Shown: positions 1-8,170, counted from the first letter of the stretch. The stretch: 21,207 bases of DNA from Aphodosoma sp044433285 (GCA_044433285.1 JAWXTU010000031.1:1-21207); one strand, 5' to 3'. A program made the numbers and translations. The notes: generated from the letters alone by a model not told the origin.

Positions 1-2
1 TT

Positions 3-1037
3 GTTTCATTTGGTGAAAATCAATTCCTTACAAGCAAAGACGAATTAATAGATTTATTAAATACTAAAAAGGAATTTGTCAATAAAGTATTGCAGGTAGA
101 GTCAGATAAAAAGAAGGTAATAGCTAGATTGGATAAAATTTATAGATTATGCACTAATTCTCAAAAAGATATTAACATTGCTTTTCTTAAGGCATTAGAA
201 ACCACCTTATTTTCTGAGTTTCAATCAAATATTTGTTCCGATAGTAATGTGGGTGTCTCTAGGGTAATTTTATCAATAAACTCGGAAGAAGATATTGTTA
301 TAAATATAATAGATGACAAAATTTCAACAGTTGCTATTAAGAATGAAGTTGTAAAACCATATGAAGATATTACATTTATAGAAACTCCGCTCTATTTACA
401 ACTATCCCATTTGATAGAAACATCTAGAACACTTTTGGATAATGATAACATAAATAACAGATTTAATCCTCGTGTACCTTTGCACGTAAAAGATTTGATA
501 AATAAGTTAGGCTTATCCCGATATGAAAAAGAGGATAATAGCCAGTTTGTTAATTTTATTAAAGATATTATTGATGGCTTTTTTGATTTTGATAAAACCA
601 AGAATCAATATCTATACGTTAAAAATAACTCTAAACCAATATTAATTCAAAATGTAGCTTCTGGGATAAAAATTTTCGGAATCATTCAATTGTTGCTTCA
701 AGTAAACGAAATCAACGAGCGAAGATTTATAGTAATTGACGAACCGGAAAATCATCTACATCCAGCATGGCAGATAAAATTTGCCCATTTGATAGTTCTG
801 TTAGTAAAGAGTGGTATTCCTGTATTATTAAGCAGCCATAGCCCATATTTTATTCAAGCAATAAAGGTTTACTCTCAAAAAGAGGATATTTCATCATTGG
901 TTAATTACTATTTGGCAGATAATGACGAACAATCCCCCGGTATGACTAATATTGAGTGTGTAAATGATGAGCTTAATAAGGTTTTTGTAAAACTCGCTGA
1001 ACCATTGAATGATTTAATGTCGTTTCCCAATGATTGA
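3..1037 (+). CDS. OLD/ABC-type AAA ATPase, 5' end beyond the window
   Basis: The frame is open to the left edge of the window (first full codon at 3), so this is the C-terminal part of a larger ATPase. A TTG at 90 could be taken as a start, but coding sense continues upstream of it and no Walker A lies in the visible part. Visible ATPase parts are a degenerate signature (VASGIKIFGI, about 651-680), Walker B VIDEPENHLHP (about 732-764) and the switch SSHSPYF (about 831-851). This is the pattern of AAA_15/AAA_21 ATPases of OLD-like two-gene defence systems. The stop overlaps the next gene by 8 nt (ATGATTGA), so the two are probably translationally coupled. It would power or gate the nuclease-like partner downstream; that role is inferred from family and context. 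Confidence 0.85.
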   Translation, partial: VSFGENQFLTSKDELIDLLNTKKEFVNKVLQVESDKKKVIARLDKIYRLCTNSQKDINIAFLKALETTLFSEFQSNICSDSNVGVSRVILSINSEEDIVINIIDDKISTVAIKNEVVKPYEDITFIETPLYLQLSHLIETSRTLLDNDNINNRFNPRVPLHVKDLINKLGLSRYEKEDNSQFVNFIKDIIDGFFDFDKTKNQYLYVKNNSKPILIQNVASGIKIFGIIQLLLQVNEINERRFIVIDEPENHLHPAWQIKFAHLIVLLVKSGIPVLLSSHSPYFIQAIKVYSQKEDISSLVNYYLADNDEQSPGMTNIECVNDELNKVFVKLAEPLNDLMSFPND

Positions 1038-1671
1038 ATATTTAGTAGATAGTTTAGTTAAGAATAGCTTTTTGTTTGATAAAACTATTTGTGATTTACA
1101 TAAGCCCTGTCAAGATAATAAATGTATTTCAAAAAGCAAATTAAGAGTTGTTGACTTTGATGAAGTTAAAAGTTTTTATTGTAAGCAACACTCCCTTGAT
1201 CCGAGTAAATCCGTTGATGCTCTTTTTCTTTCGTCTAACACTCTATTTTTTATTGAAATTAAAGGGTGGAAGAGGTATTTGCAATACAATGATTTCAAAG
1301 AGGAGGATGTTAATGTTCAAATAGAAAAATATAGATTCTCAGATAAATATTATGATAGTTATAATATTTTAGTGAAATATATGATTGATGCAAATGTATT
1401 GGAGTCAGATATTAAAAATTTTTGTGCTTTAGATAAATTTTTTGTAGTAGTAACTGATGTGAGTTGTAATGATAACCCAGTTCAACATATATCAAATGTG
1501 TTAAATTTTTTGGCAGAAACCTCTATTTCAGAGGCTTATTGTTATAATAAATTTAGTGAACATATAAAAAGTATTGATTTTAATGCAATTTCGGTATGCA
1601 ATAAACCAATCAAGCAGGCTGTAATATATTGTAAAGATTTTGATGCAAAGTTAAGTGCTATGATAAAATAA
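1030..1671 (+). CDS. PD-(D/E)XK nuclease-like partner of the upstream ATPase
   Basis: A 213-residue protein, probably the effector of a two-gene ATPase/nuclease module. Residues 61-80 carry the arrangement expected of a PD-(D/E)XK core: SVDALFL with Asp63, a hydrophobic strand, then FFIEIKGW with Glu76-x-Lys78. The rest is not a family I recognise by name. A Cys-rich stretch near residues 21-51 (C21, C27, C32, C51) is noticeable but does not form a clear zinc site. The start ATG lies inside the end of the ATPase gene, so there is no separate promoter. The gene is followed 48 nt later by the first deacetylase-derived repeat. Function as a DNase is inferred from the motif only. Confidence 0.7.
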   Translation: MIEYLVDSLVKNSFLFDKTICDLHKPCQDNKCISKSKLRVVDFDEVKSFYCKQHSLDPSKSVDALFLSSNTLFFIEIKGWKRYLQYNDFKEEDVNVQIEKYRFSDKYYDSYNILVKYMIDANVLESDIKNFCALDKFFVVVTDVSCNDNPVQHISNVLNFLAETSISEAYCYNKFSEHIKSIDFNAISVCNKPIKQAVIYCKDFDAKLSAMIK

Positions 1672-1719
1672 GCCAATATGTAAATTAGAGTTCTGTTGTA
1701 TTAGTAAGAGGAATTCTGC

Positions 1720-1973
1720 TATTATTGAAATTAACGCAATGGATTTTACATTAAAAATATATCGAGAATTACTCATGACTTTTATTGATAAAGGTTATGA
1801 GTTTTTTACCTTTGAGGGAGTATTTGATCACCACCCACCCTCAACGCTGGACGGACAATATAACAGAGAACTTCACGGAGTTTTGCCTACAAAACACCAA
1901 AAACCTCATCAAACGCTTCATCGTGCGATTTAGATAAAGTGTTTGTGTATATTAAATAATTTACGTATCTTTG
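1720..1973 (+). repeat. Array repeat R1: gutted deacetylase-like gene, frameshifted, plus promoter
   Basis: The sequence from about 1720 (TATTATTGAAATTAACGCA), through ATG 1739 to the TAA at 1935-1937, is the 5' end of the intact gene at 14644 joined to its 3' end. It is 199 nt long against 777 nt in the intact gene. One extra base at the joint (near 1816-1828) shifts the frame, so the deacetylase reading frame is not restored. The upstream ~19 bp and the 5' half are the same as in the half-repeat at 8036. The repeat ends in the promoter that serves the ATPase at 2020. I see no other gene between 1672 and 2019. Confidence 0.85.
1942..1973 (+). promoter_or_regulatory. Bacteroides-type promoter of cassette B
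   Basis: The -33-like TTTG is at 1942-1945 and the -7 box TATCTTTG at 1966-1973, with 20 nt between them. It contains the array core TTAAATAATTT and lies directly after the vestigial deacetylase stop. Gene start follows at 2020. Confidence 0.75.
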
Positions 1974-2019
1974 CAGCTTAAATAAAATATTACGTTCTGG
2001 ATGATAAGTTTATGAAATT

Positions 2020-3318
2020 ATGAAAAAAGTATCAATTGAAATAGAACAGCTAGGAATTATCAAGTCGACTAAAATTGACTTTAATGATGTGATGATCTTT
2101 TCAGGTGATTCATCTACTGGCAAAAGTTATACAGCTTTTCTATTTTACTATCTTAATTCGGTATTATTTAGAGGAGAGGCTTTAAAGAATTTTTTTAAAG
2201 AAGTAAATGTAATATCAAGTACAGAACAATTAGAATTTGATTTCTCGCTTGAATCTTTTAATAGGTGGTTAGATACTTCATCTGTTAACTATTTGGGTTA
2301 TTTAGTCGGGAATAAAGAGATTATTGCAAAAGTGCATTTTAATCTTGATTTAGATTTTTCTCACTTTAATATTCTAATAGAAGAGACAAAGGATGAGGAC
2401 AACGGTAACAGTTTGTTTAGGGTATTATATGTGAACAATAAGAAGGTCATTTCTTATCAACCAATTGGTCCCTCGATTCCAATAGATCTAGTTTTGTCTG
2501 TAGCATTACAGCGTTATTTTGTGAATCTTTATTTCAATAGCGCAGAAGCAGTAACTTCACCTACATTACTCCTTTTGCCTCCATCACGTGGTGGGTTTAT
2601 GGGCTTGAACTATAAGGGTAAGACGGAGTTTTTATCTAATGCAGGGATGTATAAGGAATTTACACAACAACTTGATGACTTAGATTCACCTAGATTTAAA
2701 GAATCTAAAATTCCTAGTTTTTATGAAGAATACACGGCAAAACTTCTTGATGGAGAAATTATTCAAGATAATGATAAACTTCACTTGCTAATGAGTGATG
2801 GTCATACAATTCCACTTACTGCTGCAGCTTCATCAATTAAAGAATTAAGCCCACTTTTTCTGGCGTTACAGAAAAGACCAGTAGACTCGCTGTTAATGCT
2901 TTTTGAAGAACCAGAAGCGCATTTGCACCCCCAATTGCAGATGCTTGTAGCTGAATTGTTAATCGTGATGATTAATAATGGTGCTAAGGTGCAAATAACA
3001 ACACATAGTGATTTCTTTTTAGCTCGCTTTGCAGATGCAATTAGAATGTACGAAGTTAAAGAACTCTTAGCTGATAATGATGAGTTTTCTAAATTTTGTG
3101 ATACCATATCATGGAATAAGGATGTTGTGCTTAATCCTAATGTAATAAATGCTTTGAGTTATAAGAAGGATAGAGAGAACGGTAATGTTATTGTGCGAAA
3201 ACAGGATATGTTAAAATATGAATTGTTCTCTTCTTTTGATACTGTAGTAGATAGTAGAATTAATACTAGTACGGAAATACGAAATAAACTTGAGGATTTG
3301 TTGGAGGGTGGAGATTAG
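2020..3318 (+). CDS. AAA_15-type ATPase (cassette B)
   Basis: A 432-residue ATPase of the OLD/ABC-like group. Walker A is GDSSTGKS (residues 29-36), the signature region SSIKELSPL lies at 271-279, Walker B LLMLFEEPEAHLHP at about 291-304, and the switch TTHSDFF follows at about 327-333. The Walker B Asp is replaced by Glu (FEEP), as in many AAA_15 proteins. Residues between Walker A and the signature form the variable insert and show no domain I can name. It sits 47 nt after the -7 box of R1 and ends 4 nt before the likely start of the nuclease-like gene, so the two form an operon. It is clearly different from the ATPase at 3-1037 although it has the same partner type. Confidence 0.9.
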   Translation: MKKVSIEIEQLGIIKSTKIDFNDVMIFSGDSSTGKSYTAFLFYYLNSVLFRGEALKNFFKEVNVISSTEQLEFDFSLESFNRWLDTSSVNYLGYLVGNKEIIAKVHFNLDLDFSHFNILIEETKDEDNGNSLFRVLYVNNKKVISYQPIGPSIPIDLVLSVALQRYFVNLYFNSAEAVTSPTLLLLPPSRGGFMGLNYKGKTEFLSNAGMYKEFTQQLDDLDSPRFKESKIPSFYEEYTAKLLDGEIIQDNDKLHLLMSDGHTIPLTAAASSIKELSPLFLALQKRPVDSLLMLFEEPEAHLHPQLQMLVAELLIVMINNGAKVQITTHSDFFLARFADAIRMYEVKELLADNDEFSKFCDTISWNKDVVLNPNVINALSYKKDRENGNVIVRKQDMLKYELFSSFDTVVDSRINTSTEIRNKLEDLLEGGD

Positions 3319-3322
3319 AACA

Positions 3323-3904
3323 ATGATAGAAACGATTAAGAAGTTTGTTCTTTGTGAACAGGGGAAAATTATTACTATAAGAGAGACCGGTAAAGAGGCT
3401 AAGTTAAAAGAGGTGATTTTTGAATCTCAATATGAATTAGTTAGTTTAAATACAAAAATAGTTAAATGTCAGGGGTATAAAGAAAATATTTTAAATAAGG
3501 ATTGTGATGGAATCTTTTTTGTAGAGCATGATGATATATGTACTGTGGTATTGATAGAGCTAAAATCAAGTATTACGAGAGTTAGAGATGCCTTAACACA
3601 GATACAAGGTTCATTTTGGAAGATATCTAAGTTGATTAACTCTATTGATATAAATAAAAAGGTGAAGTTTGAATCGTTATGTATAATGCCTGAGTTAACC
3701 ATAGAAGATAAACTTTTAAGTGTTAGAGCAAATAGTTCTTCTAATCCTGAAAATCTGTTTAAGAAAACAATAACTATTGATTTTAATCATTCTCCACTAA
3801 AGAATTTACCTTTAAAAGAAAATTGTAGGTTTAATTATTTGCTTTGTAATTGTATTCAATATAAATCTGATGGAAATTACATAAATATAGATAAGTACAT
3901 ATAA
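3323..3904 (+). CDS. PD-(D/E)XK nuclease-like partner (cassette B)
   Basis: A 193-residue protein read from ATG 3323; the open frame can be extended to a TTG at 3290, but ATG 3323 comes 4 nt after the ATPase stop and behind a GGAGGGTGGAG stretch. Residues 58-83 match a PD-(D/E)XK core: Asp62 in CDGIFF, then VVLIELKSS with Glu79-x-Lys81, followed by a helix ITRVRDALTQIQGSFWK that could hold the conserved Gln (QxxxxxxK-like). It is likely the DNA-cutting or nucleic-acid-binding effector of the ATPase. The protein is not obviously similar to the nuclease-like protein at 1030 outside the core. The role is inferred. Confidence 0.72.
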   Translation: MIETIKKFVLCEQGKIITIRETGKEAKLKEVIFESQYELVSLNTKIVKCQGYKENILNKDCDGIFFVEHDDICTVVLIELKSSITRVRDALTQIQGSFWKISKLINSIDINKKVKFESLCIMPELTIEDKLLSVRANSSSNPENLFKKTITIDFNHSPLKNLPLKENCRFNYLLCNCIQYKSDGNYINIDKYI

Positions 3905-4122
3905 TCGGACTTACTGATGATGCTATTTTGCGGTCGAAAATTTCGACCGCAAATGCAAAAAGCAGAGTAAATCCAAAAGCCTTTACAGAGAAAGGTTTAT
4001 ATATGTTAGCTACGCTGATATCTTAGGAGATGATATGCAGATAACAGATACTGAAACAACGATAGAACTAAATTTTGCAGTCCTAAAATTTAAACATACA
4101 GTTAAGAGAAAAGAGAAATAAT
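3905..4122 (+). pseudogene. ORF6N-domain gene remnant
   Basis: Translation of 3910-4025 gives an ORF6N segment (LTDDAILRSKISTANAKSR, then NPKAFTEKGLYMLAT) that runs into a stop (TAG 4023-4025). In another frame the C-terminus of the intact ORF6N gene at 15508 resumes (ILGDDMQITDTETT through HTVKRKEK) and ends at TAA 4120-4122. So about 180 bp of the middle and the whole 5' end are missing. The N-terminal-side part is closer to a different ORF6N subtype (ISTAN instead of FSTLK), which suggests a recombinant. It is followed by the same ~30 bp spacer and repeat that follow the intact ORF6N gene at 15508. Confidence 0.8.
3927..3953. repeat. Palindrome inside the ORF6N remnant
   Basis: Perfect inverted repeat with 13-nt arms (TTTGCGGTCGAAA / TTTCGACCGCAAA) around one central base at 3940. 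It falls at the codons for LRSKISTAN. The intact ORF6N gene has a palindrome at the matching place with different outer bases. Confidence 0.85.
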
Positions 4123-4144
4123 ACACACTTTCTATAATGACTAA

Positions 4145-4384
4145 AAATTCAATGGATTTCACCCTGAAAATATATAAAGAATTACTCATGGCTTTTATCG
4201 ATAAAGGTTATGATTTTTTTACCTTTGAGGGGTATTTGATCACCACCCACCCTCAACGCTGGACAGACAATATAACAGAGAACTTCACGGAGTTTTGCCT
4301 ATAGAACACCAAAAACCTCATAAAGCGTATCCTCGTGCGATTTAGATAAAGTTTTTTGTATATTAAATAATTTTTGTACCTTTG
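4145..4384 (+). repeat. Array repeat R2: gutted deacetylase-like gene (in-frame deletion) plus promoter
   Basis: ATG 4152 to TAA 4347-4349 is 198 nt, exactly 579 nt (193 codons) shorter than the intact gene at 14644, with the reading frame kept across the joint (FTFEGYLITTHPQRW). A TAG at the codon for Gln in the FCLQN stretch truncates the miniature frame at about 50 residues, so it is not likely a functional protein. It is the same sequence subtype as the repeat at 16093, including the stretch before ATG. Confidence 0.85.
4355..4384 (+). promoter_or_regulatory. Bacteroides-type promoter of wecB
   Basis: TTTTTTG ending at 4358 and TACCTTTG at 4377-4384, 18 nt apart, with the core TTAAATAATTT between. 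The leader (4385-4459) begins GTCGATTGAAAATGCGAAT, and the same leader pieces recur after the repeat at 16093. Confidence 0.75.
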
Positions 4385-4459
4385 TCGATTGAAAATGCGA
4401 ATATTTCAAAAATAATATTGCAAAGGCATAGATAATTCACATAAGGAACACAAGGATAA

Positions 4460-5605
4460 ATGAAAAAAATATTAACCATAATAGGGGCTCGTCCTCAGAT
4501 TATTAAGGCTGCGGCTTTGTCACGTGCTATTCGTGTGGGCTTTGCCGATATGGTGCAAGAGAAAATTTTGCACACTGGGCAACACTATGATGAAAATATG
4601 TCGGCGGTATTTTTTGATGAACTTAACATTCCTCAGCCAGATTATAATTTAAATGTGGGCTCGGGTGCGCATGGTGCGCAAACGGCTAGGATGATTGAGG
4701 GGATTGAGAATGTTCTGACTGCTGAGAAATTCGATGGTATTGTTCTGTATGGCGATACGAATTCTACATTAGCAGGTGCTGTGGCGACTGCAAAATTACA
4801 TATTCCGATTTTTCATATCGAGGCTGGTCTGCGTTCGTTTAATATGTCTATGCCAGAGGAGGTTAACCGCATCGCTTGCGATCATCTCTCTTCGATTCTT
4901 TTTGCCCCAACGCAGGTGGCAATCGATAACCTTGCTAATGAGGGGTTTATGAATTCGCAAGCGCATTTTAAAAATGGTAAGGCACGTTTGGTGGTCAATT
5001 CAGGTGATGTGATGTATGATAATAGTATGTTTTTTGCCTCAATTGCTGAGGCGCAAAGTAATATTTTATCTGAGATTGGTCTGCAGCCAAATGATTTTAT
5101 TCTTGCCACTATCCATCGTGATAATAACACTGATATAGCTGAGAGATTGAATAATATTTTTCGTGCACTAGTGGATATTGCAGAGAATAATCATAAAACC
5201 ATTGTACTCCCACTACATCCTCGTACAGCAAAATTGCTACAGTATAACCTTGATGATAGTTTATATGCTGGGGTAGTAGACTGTGAAATGATTAAAATAA
5301 TAGAGCCTGTATCATTTTTAGATATGATTATGCTAGAGCGTTCAGCTTCGTTGGTAATGACAGATTCTGGTGGTGTGCAAAAGGAGGCTTTCTTTTTTGA
5401 AAAGCCAACTATTATCCTTCGTTCTGAAACTGAGTGGGTTGAGATTGTTAATAATAATGCAGGTATCCTCGTTGATGCCGATTACGATAGAATTGTGGCG
5501 GCATATGCCGAACTTTCTTCTCGTAAAGTTGAGTTTCCACAACTCTTCGGTGATGCAAAAGCTGCCAAGTTTATAATGGAGAATATAATTTCTTATATTT
5601 CTTGA
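4460..5605 (+). CDS. wecB: UDP-N-acetylglucosamine 2-epimerase (non-hydrolysing)
   Basis: A 381-residue cytoplasmic enzyme that interconverts UDP-GlcNAc and UDP-ManNAc for surface polysaccharide synthesis. Family motifs are in order: GARPQ near residue 9, LHTGQHYD at 37-44, GDTNSTLAG at 98-106 (catalytic Asp class), HIEAGLRS at 119-126 (Glu), MPEEVNR at 131-137 (Glu), TIHRDNN at 217-223 (His; many relatives have HRxEN here), LPLHPRT and finally TDSGGVQKEA. Full length for the family. It stands alone between two array boundaries, with the repeat-borne promoter 75 nt upstream. Its base composition is visibly less AT-rich than the neighbouring ATPase genes, like that of the deacetylase-like gene at 14644, which fits a shared origin in a glycan locus. 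Confidence 0.95.
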   Translation: MKKILTIIGARPQIIKAAALSRAIRVGFADMVQEKILHTGQHYDENMSAVFFDELNIPQPDYNLNVGSGAHGAQTARMIEGIENVLTAEKFDGIVLYGDTNSTLAGAVATAKLHIPIFHIEAGLRSFNMSMPEEVNRIACDHLSSILFAPTQVAIDNLANEGFMNSQAHFKNGKARLVVNSGDVMYDNSMFFASIAEAQSNILSEIGLQPNDFILATIHRDNNTDIAERLNNIFRALVDIAENNHKTIVLPLHPRTAKLLQYNLDDSLYAGVVDCEMIKIIEPVSFLDMIMLERSASLVMTDSGGVQKEAFFFEKPTIILRSETEWVEIVNNNAGILVDADYDRIVAAYAELSSRKVEFPQLFGDAKAAKFIMENIISYIS

Positions 5606-5695
5606 GGCTTTTGTAAATTACCTACTTGAATAAATATAGATTCTCTTCGAGTTTTTAAAGTGTAGAATATAATTTAAAGATGCAGGATTTACATT

Positions 5696-5735
5696 AAAAA
5701 CCCTCTTCCCCTAATACAAAATCAAGGAAAGAGGG
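5696..5735 (-). terminator. Probable intrinsic terminator of the small minus-strand unit
   Basis: Arms CCCTCTTCC (5701-5709) and GGAAAGAGGG (5726-5735) pair with one bulge. On the minus strand the hairpin is followed by a run of five T (5700-5696), so the orientation fits transcription leftward from the small gene at 5757-5894. Confidence 0.6.
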
Positions 5736-5756
5736 CGCATTTAAGGATGGATTATT

Positions 5757-5894
5757 TTATTTGTTCCTCCATTTTTCGCGAAATTCACTTATGTCGATTT
5801 GATAAAACTCGCACAAATATCTTACTGCTGCTGGGTTGAGTACCTTTGCAAAAGGTGATACTCCTAGCTCTATAAGCTGCGATTTGTGTTGCAT
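5757..5894 (-). CDS. Small hypothetical protein (45 aa or longer)
   Basis: Reading the minus strand from ATG 5894 gives a 45-residue protein ending EFREKWRNK, with GGAG 7 nt before the ATG. The same frame stays open upstream to a TAG at about 6008-6010 and reads like protein (for example LEPCQKWSW directly before the Met). The true start may therefore lie further up, or the gene may be a truncated remnant. The segment ELGVSPFAKVLNPAAVRYL looks genuinely coding. I do not recognise the family. A minus-strand terminator follows it. It is the only gene of opposite orientation within the array. Confidence 0.45.
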   Translation of the reverse strand: MQHKSQLIELGVSPFAKVLNPAAVRYLCEFYQIDISEFREKWRNK

Positions 5895-6120
5895 TAGCCA
5901 ACTCCATTTTTGACATGGCTCTAAAGAATGATAATTCTTTGTACATACTAAAAAAAATATGGTAGTCTTTCTACCGTTATTAATAAATGAGTAGGTGTAT
6001 AAACCTACCTACCGAAATTTTTACTCAAAAAACCCCCTCAGATAGAGGTCTATCTTTTCTATCGGGAGAGTTGATTTTGACACTGCAAAGGTACGACATC
6101 TGGGAAGTGCCGTTGGAGGC
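5895..6120 (-). promoter_or_regulatory. Leader and possible promoter of the small minus-strand gene
   Basis: On the minus strand a -7-like TACCTTTG lies at 6093-6086, without a clear -33 element. Between it and the small gene are two short hairpins: GTAGGT/ACCTAC (about 5992-6009) and GGTAG/CTACC (about 5960-5974). No + strand gene is credible here. The short open frames on either strand in 5987-6363 overlap each other and the promoter of the next cassette and look like chance. Confidence 0.4.
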
Positions 6121-6182
6121 TTTTAAACGTATACATCGCGTTATAATGCATTTTTGTATGTTAAATAATTTTTGTACCTTTG
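6121..6182 (+). promoter_or_regulatory. Degenerate 3' repeat end with the promoter of cassette D
   Basis: TTTG 6153-6156 and TACCTTTG 6175-6182 surround the array core TTAAATAATTT. The preceding ~30 bp (AAACGTATACATCGCG and following) weakly resemble the end of the deacetylase-like gene (AAGCGCATCATCGTGCG), so this looks like an eroded repeat that has lost its 5' half. Confidence 0.65.
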
Positions 6183-6286
6183 TGGTGTGAATTTTTGTGG
6201 TACTCAAATTTAAAAATTCTACTGATAAGTTGAATCTACGACTTTCTAAATGGATAATACTTATGTAGATAGTATAGGAGATACAT

Positions 6287-7360
6287 ATGATAGACAAATT
6301 AGAAATAAATAATTTTAGAGGAATAAGGAGTGCGTCGATTGAAAAATTGGCGAGAGTAAACATATTCTTTGGTAAAAATAATTGTGGTAAAACATCATTG
6401 TTGGAATCGTTGTTTTTATTGTCAGGTATGTCTAATCCAACATTATCTTTAAATATTAATCATAATAGAGAGTATTTGAGGCTAAATATCAGTGATTTGG
6501 ATATCAACTTCTATAATTTAGATGCTTCTAACCCAATAGTCATAAGAGGCTATAAGAATGATGCGTTGGCAAGGGAGTTGGAAATTACCAAGTTCATATC
6601 ACAAAATCAACGACTTGACGTGTCGAAATTAGCAAGTCAAATATCAAGTAATTCGGCAAATCTATTTTATGGATATAAATTGAAATTTATAGAAGGAAGT
6701 AATCCAGATGAGATAATGAGTTCGGATGTTGTAATTTCACCAGATTTAGAAGATGCTGATAAATATAAGTCTCAGATATCTGTAGATAAAAGATATAAAG
6801 AGAAGATCGTCGCAAAAATGATAGTCTCAACTTTGCCTTTTAGCCAAAGAGTATTTTATCTGAATGAGATTCTAAAAAATAAGCAGGAAGAGGTCTTGAT
6901 AAGAGCACTATCTAAATTTGATAATAGAATTAAAAATATATCTTTAGTTGGTGATGATATAATGGTGGATATTGGTCTGGAAACTCTTTTGCCTGTTAAT
7001 GTTATGGGTGACGGAGTTAGAAAACTTTTATCTTTGGTAGTATCTATTTATGAATGCAAAAACGGAATCTTACTAATAGATGAAATTGATAATGGGCTCC
7101 ATTTTAGTGTAATGAGAGATGTGTTTAAAATTTTATTAGAAGTTGCCCAGGAGAATAATGTTCAGCTGTTTTTTACCACACACAATATAGATTTAATACA
7201 ATCAATATCTTCATTATTGCTTGAGGATGATTATGTGAAATATCAAACAGAAGTATTGGCGCATAAACTTATTCATGATGATTCTGGAGTATTGCATGTA
7301 TTGACATATGATTATGAGAAATTAAATTATTCATTAGATCAGGAGTTGGAGGTGCGATGA
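6287..7360 (+). CDS. AAA ATPase of OLD/ABC type (cassette D)
   Basis: A 357-residue ATPase. It opens LEINNFRGI as typical RecF/OLD-like proteins do. Walker A is GKNNCGKT (29-36), a degenerate signature MGDGVRKLLSL lies at 240-250, Walker B GILLIDEIDNGLH at about 260-272, and the switch FFTTHNIDL at about 295-303. It overlaps its partner by 4 nt (ATGA), which indicates translational coupling. With a TOPRIM-like partner this is a split equivalent of OLD nucleases, in which ATPase and TOPRIM are one chain. A role in phage defence is inferred from the family and from the neighbours. Confidence 0.9.
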   Translation: MIDKLEINNFRGIRSASIEKLARVNIFFGKNNCGKTSLLESLFLLSGMSNPTLSLNINHNREYLRLNISDLDINFYNLDASNPIVIRGYKNDALARELEITKFISQNQRLDVSKLASQISSNSANLFYGYKLKFIEGSNPDEIMSSDVVISPDLEDADKYKSQISVDKRYKEKIVAKMIVSTLPFSQRVFYLNEILKNKQEEVLIRALSKFDNRIKNISLVGDDIMVDIGLETLLPVNVMGDGVRKLLSLVVSIYECKNGILLIDEIDNGLHFSVMRDVFKILLEVAQENNVQLFFTTHNIDLIQSISSLLLEDDYVKYQTEVLAHKLIHDDSGVLHVLTYDYEKLNYSLDQELEVR

Positions 7361-7986
7361 AAATAAATCTATTTATAGAGGCTAAAGGTAATAGAACACC
7401 AGAATATAATTTTGTAAATACGTTATTGCTGAAGTGTTTGACTAAAGAGGAGTATTCTAATGTTAAAATTATACCGGTTGGAGGTAAGGATAATTTAAAG
7501 AATTCAGTAAATAAGTTCAAAGAGAATACTTTAGAGAATGGTAGGAATATAATTATTTTTGATGCAGATAGAGCGGATAATAAAGGTGGGTTTTTAAATA
7601 GACAGAGCGAGTTATTACAACTAAAAGCTACACTTGATATTGATTTTGACCTGTTTTTATTCCCAAATAATAGAGATGATGGTGAGTTTGAAAACTTATT
7701 GCAATATATGATAGTAGAAGAGCATAAGCCGATAATGAAATGTTATGATAAATTTGAAGGCTGTATGCGATCTCATAAAGACCAAGATGGCAAGGAAAAA
7801 TATATTTTACCTAAAATAAAATCGAGGTATTTTACATATATCTATTCTATGAAATTATCAAAGCAAAAAAGAGATGATATATCAAGTAATTGGCTTTTTG
7901 ATAATTCGGAATATTGGAATTTAGAGGTAGAACAATTAAATCCATTAAAGGATTTTATCAATGAAACTTGTAGAAATAAAGAGTAG
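7357..7986 (+). CDS. TOPRIM nuclease-like protein, DUF3226 type (cassette D)
   Basis: A 209-residue protein with TOPRIM hallmarks: FIEAKGNRTPEY at 6-17 (Glu8), IIIFDADRAD at 65-74 (DxD, Asp69 and Asp71), and LFPNNRDDGEFENLL at about 101-120, the stretch typical of DUF3226. The core suggests metal-dependent cleavage or binding of nucleic acid. It is coupled to the ATPase at 6287. The gene ends 50 nt before a 5' half-repeat. Assignment to DUF3226 is by recall of the motif pattern; another TOPRIM family is possible. Confidence 0.82.
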   Translation: MKINLFIEAKGNRTPEYNFVNTLLLKCLTKEEYSNVKIIPVGGKDNLKNSVNKFKENTLENGRNIIIFDADRADNKGGFLNRQSELLQLKATLDIDFDLFLFPNNRDDGEFENLLQYMIVEEHKPIMKCYDKFEGCMRSHKDQDGKEKYILPKIKSRYFTYIYSMKLSKQKRDDISSNWLFDNSEYWNLEVEQLNPLKDFINETCRNKE

Positions 7987-8035
7987 TTATTGTAGTAATA
8001 ATATTAGGTGATATTATTCACACTTCATAAATTCA

Positions 8036-8137
8036 TATTATTGAAATTAACGCAATGGATTTTACATTAAAAATATATCGAGAATTACTCATGACTTTTA
8101 TTGATAAAGGTTATGAGTTTTTTACCTTTAAGGAGTT
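8036..8137 (+). repeat. Array half-repeat R4: 5' end of the deacetylase-like gene only
   Basis: From TATTATTGAAATTAACGCA through ATG 8055 to about 8137 the sequence is nearly identical to R1. It then departs: there is no 3' end of the deacetylase-like gene, and a different promoter follows. So one junction of the array preserves only the 5' half, the reverse of the case at 9431. Confidence 0.85.
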
Positions 8138-8170
8138 AAATCTACGGCAAAAAGATTGATAAAATAAGAC

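Noticed and set aside
1739..1933. 64-residue open frame reported as a possible gene
   Set aside because: It is the gutted deacetylase-like copy with the second half read in the wrong frame; the same wrong-frame peptide appears within the intact gene at 15225-15416.
5987..6363. Short open frames on both strands before the cassette D ATPase
   Set aside because: They overlap the promoter and each other, have no recognisable protein features, and one enters the ATPase gene from the opposite strand.
6287..7986. Gabija (GajA/GajB) or a retron for the ATPase + TOPRIM pair
   Set aside because: ATPase and TOPRIM are separate proteins, there is no UvrD-like helicase and no reverse transcriptase or msr/msd-like region.
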